7,659 nt of DNA from positions 1 to 7,659 of the forward strand of contig CANJJY010000220.1 of the NCBI GenBank assembly GCA_947474445.1, in the 5' to 3' direction. This document shows, piece by piece, positions 6,801-7,659 of the stretch. This stretch comes from Oligoflexaceae bacterium. Its GTDB lineage: Bacteria; Bdellovibrionota_B; Oligoflexia; Oligoflexales; Oligoflexaceae. The first letter of the stretch is position 1. Each line of letters starts with the position of its first letter. The translations under genes were made by a program, and so were the position numbers. The notes under the pieces are model-generated. The model saw only the letters and a list, made by a program, of their open reading frames with translations. It did no database searches and was not told the origin of the DNA.

Positions 6801-7659
6801 CGTCAGCAACGCAGGCGTTGTGGGATTCTAAGCTGGCGGTTCCGGTCACGCCCGCGATGATTTCGCCGGCAGCAATCTTAGTCGGCAAGAGATTGGCGAT
6901 CTTCACCGCCTTGTAGTCGGCGCTGGTCACGCAGGAGATCTGTCCATCGCTCGAGCAAAGGTCGATCGGCGCCGCGCAGGCCTTTGTTCCTGTTTGTAGA
7001 ATACCGCTGCCATCATAATATTTTTTTCCGCTGCAGATTTCGCTCGCTGGCATCGTGCTGACGGGTATCTCGTCGGCCGCGCCTTTGTACAGCACGGACA
7101 CGACCTGGGTCACTCCATCTTGTTCGGCTGTGAGACTGGTCAAACCAAAGCTCAAGCCACTCGGAGCCACGCCTGAGGCTTGGGTGTTACTGATGATTTT
7201 GACTTGCGCCAGAGCCTGGCCATTCAAAGACATTTTAAGGTTCGATCTAAAATTTTGACCGGTCAGCAAAACGGTTTTGCCCGCTTCCAAGACAAAAGGC
7301 ATCCGGCCTGCCACCACCAAGGATGGTTTAGCCGGTATGGCGAGTTCGGAGCTCCAAGGCGAAACAGCGAGACGCCCCTGATCGTCGATACAGCGGAAAT
7401 GACCGAAGAGACTATGGGCCGTTCCCTTTTCGATGGCGTACGTCTGACTCAAGCTGTTACCGGTTTCAATCGTGACGCCTTTACTCGCCGCAGTCGATTC
7501 AAAGAAGTCGACCGAACAGCTCGAAAGGGTGCGTTCTAGATTGATGGACGCATTCAACTTCACGCTGTGCGTGCTCGCGTCAAAGCTCATGGTCGTCGAC
7601 AGCCACTTGACCTCCGGGATGACAGCCTTCGCCACGATGGTTTCTTCGGCGATGATACC
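3865..7659 (-). CDS. Giant repeat-stalk surface protein with DUF1566 C-terminus, N-terminus missing
   Basis: The frame runs from the window edge to the TAA at 3865-3867. A GTG at 7635 is possible, but eight in-frame codons precede it without a stop and no ribosome binding site is visible, so the real start and any signal peptide probably lie outside. Residue numbers count from 7635. Residues 30-100 look like a beta-sandwich. Residues 104-185 resemble an IPT/TIG domain (VLLTGQNF). Residues 200-945 are a mosaic of repeats: nine paired-cysteine modules, three tandem 25-residue units and four SFEFWD-type modules. Residues 988-1066 are an inserted module. Residues 1070-1256 are a DUF1566/Lcl_C-type domain (DWRLPTQTEL 1171-1180, FWAATTSS 1217-1224, FICVRP end). 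The composition, rich in Gly, Ser, Thr and Asn, and the paired Cys suggest an exported, disulfide-pinned stalk presenting DUF1566 at its tip. The Legionella Lcl protein with this domain is an adhesin, so adhesion is a reasonable inference. The ligand is unknown. Confidence 0.85.
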   Translation of the reverse strand, partial: GIIAEETIVAKAVIPEVKWLSTTMSFDASTHSVKLNASINLERTLSSCSVDFFESTAASKGVTIETGNSLSQTYAIEKGTAHSLFGHFRCIDDQGRLAVSPWSSELAIPAKPSLVVAGRMPFVLEAGKTVLLTGQNFRSNLKMSLNGQALAQVKIISNTQASGVAPSGLSFGLTSLTAEQDGVTQVVSVLYKGAADEIPVSTMPASEICSGKKYYDGSGILQTGTKACAAPIDLCSSDGQISCVTSADYKAVKIANLLPTKIAAGEIIAGVTGTASLESHNACVADGGKNCVVSGAYAAALTSGLAQKVIVGQSAAGISGSVALPLASQVQNSIVFGPSSSPLTGTLALPAANQVLSGITFGGSGSAFTGTLGVPAANQVLIGTNFGPGNATAGTLTLPLAMNVRTSNGAFGVGGTSISPLLTDCSAGNQSACVATGTYKTMDLTAAGTASTLTAANFDTRVSTASPFEFWDANGSRYQVMGSSFLISSQIKNGTTIFGVTGNVTPAPAACSGNGQQSCVASGTFFAGSACSADSSNCFLPPYTVVTQPLKAISYDSIFANQNAILSTATIGGVTGAINACNAGGQSGCLATASYQSMDLTGMAGTSLNTSNFVSTITTNASFQFWDASGSRHSLTGDPDLAPINIANNVQIFTVTGTLTGSPAACSSDGQGSCLVDGSSYRALLLASAADKIVSGQTAGGVNGAFVVPSPNYVLQGTTYGPPGSQSNGSLTLPSISYVRSAAGNFGVGGTGSTPSLADCSYDGDSGCFATGSYLAAFANGIAAKVLQGQTVAGVGGTATAESHSNCGGGGQTGCVAVSSYPTMDLTSASATPDLTTGNFPTLVTSAGSFEFWDSTGTRHSFAGEPNLTPANVKNSVSIFGAFNGDYPSSTHPLAGDSGTADLTNATFNAKIKASGSFEYWSGDGTHYYGNGDTDIAAGNILSGFDIFGESGSFTPPSPPYSWDVRFGNTIVGTTGDLKTNCRNRVNSAIFDMGKPLSVTAATGTNLFTPTPTQPLASGQTVTVGGTTVPTGLTAGTTYYVINATGSTFQLSATNGGTVITLSTAGSNVLVIPTGDGVYDAWDTIDHWNNQMGNNIPPNVVSGWGAESDCHNNVWADVSSSTVCNGVSADCSMLDKLTKLEWSESNIMSANTAPGSTANTTWHQAISKCDNLTFNGQTDWRLPTQTELMEAYIHGITEIGSKTGTTLIDSITNNPNFIYNVNANFWAATTSSTVTNQAYQSNLATGMSTMMAKTSTANFICVRP
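4438..4674 (-). other. Module inserted ahead of the DUF1566 domain
   Basis: Residues about 988-1066 of the large protein form a compact, Thr/Gly-rich unit (PLASGQTVTVGGTTVP, LTAGTTYYVINATGSTFQLS). It resembles a motif I associate with phage-tail and adhesin repeat proteins (AGTTYYVINATGSTFQLSAT-like). It separates RNRVNSAIFD (976-984) from GDGVYDAWDTIDHW (1067-1080), which I would expect to be nearly adjacent in related DUF1566 proteins. The reading frame is kept. It is therefore probably an acquired domain; boundaries are approximate. Confidence 0.5.
4804..4959 (-). repeat. SFEFWD-type module, copy 4, shortened
   Basis: Residues 893-944: ADLT start, SFEYWSGDGTHY at 909-920, TDIAAGNI at 926-933, ending IFGESG. 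It is the shortest and most diverged copy, lies directly after copy 3 without a paired-cysteine module between them, and leads into the C-terminal part. Confidence 0.7.
5005..5190 (-). repeat. SFEFWD-type module, copy 3
   Basis: Residues 816-877: MDLT start, NF at 831-832, SFEFWDSTGTRH at 841-852, PNLTPANV at 858-865, ending IFGAFNG. Confidence 0.75.
5689..5868 (-). repeat. SFEFWD-type module, copy 2
   Basis: Residues 590-649: MDLT start, NF at 604-605, SFQFWDASGSRH at 614-625, PDLAPINI at 631-638, ending IFTVTG. The nearest in layout is copy 3, including the P-x-L-x-P-x-N block that copy 1 has lost. Confidence 0.75.
6154..6336 (-). repeat. SFEFWD-type module, copy 1
   Basis: Residues 434-494: begins MDLT, has NF at 449-450, FEFWDANGSRY at 460-470 and ends IFGVTG. 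It is one of four roughly 60-residue copies. The strongest shared core is S-F-x-F/Y-W-D/S-x-x-G-x-R/H. Confidence 0.75.
6451..6675 (-). repeat. Three tandem 25-residue units
   Basis: Residues 321-345, 346-370 and 371-395 align without gaps, giving a 75-bp period. Shared pattern: Q-V-x-x-x-x-x-F-G, then T-G-T-L-x-x-P-x-A. The unit recurs once more in diverged form at residues 705-730 (VLQGTTYGPPG, GSLTLP). Each appearance is followed by an FGVGGT segment and a paired-cysteine module, showing a larger duplication. Confidence 0.8.

Larger units (their letters stand above)
5215..6957 (-). repeat. Nine paired-cysteine modules in the large protein
   Basis: Between residues 227 and 807 the motif C-x7-C recurs eight times (Cys pairs 227/235, 275/283, 417/425, 503/511, 573/581, 658/666, 752/760, 799/807), plus one C-x6-C (523/530). 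Most have the form C-S-x-D/G-G-Q-x-x-C followed by V-A-x-G-x-Y. Several continue into K-I-x-x-G-Q-x-x-x-G-V-x-G. The regular spacing suggests a short disulfide loop per repeat, consistent with an exported stalk. Confidence 0.8.

Overview
The window looks like a chromosomal stretch of a flagellated Gram-negative bacterium. It holds the end of an NADH dehydrogenase I (NDH-1) gene, a Tat-type signal peptide, a lipoprotein-type signal and a near-consensus sigma-28 (FliA) promoter. A PLAT-less lipoxygenase next to a giant repeat protein ending in DUF1566 would fit the Bdellovibrionota/Oligoflexia or another delta-like lineage. That placement is a low-confidence inference, because no rRNA or other marker is present.

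Layout. Bases 1-462 hold the C-terminal third of nuoN (+), followed by a bidirectional terminator (481-520). Convergent to it is a small gene (550-729, -) for a 59-aa single-span membrane protein. It is preceded by a 15-of-16 match to the sigma-28 consensus (783-809). Bases 810-945 are non-coding and carry a 15-bp dyad and a GC-rich hairpin. A 140-aa probable lipoprotein follows (946-1368, -). It is divergent, across a 236-bp promoter region, from a lipoxygenase (1605-3347, +). 41 bp behind the lipoxygenase lies a 121-aa protein with a twin-arginine signal (3389-3754, +). A perfect 14-bp-stem hairpin (3777-3805) separates this pair from the convergent 3' end of a very large protein (3865-7659, -), whose N-terminus lies beyond the window.

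How the genes may work together. The lipoxygenase has every expected iron ligand, including the C-terminal Ile, but no signal peptide. The gene behind it encodes a small Tat-signal protein, and the divergent lipoprotein seems to share the same small helical domain. I infer an envelope-located lipid-oxidation module in which the Tat-bearing partner may carry the folded iron enzyme across the inner membrane, much as some Tat-exported multi-subunit oxidoreductases travel on one subunit's signal. This is not demonstrated by the sequence. The large protein is a stalk-like, cysteine-patterned repeat protein with an IPT/TIG-like N-terminal region and a DUF1566 (Lcl C-terminal-like) tip, suggesting a surface or adhesion role. 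Nothing here links it functionally to the lipoxygenase genes. No tRNA, rRNA, CRISPR array or insertion sequence was seen.
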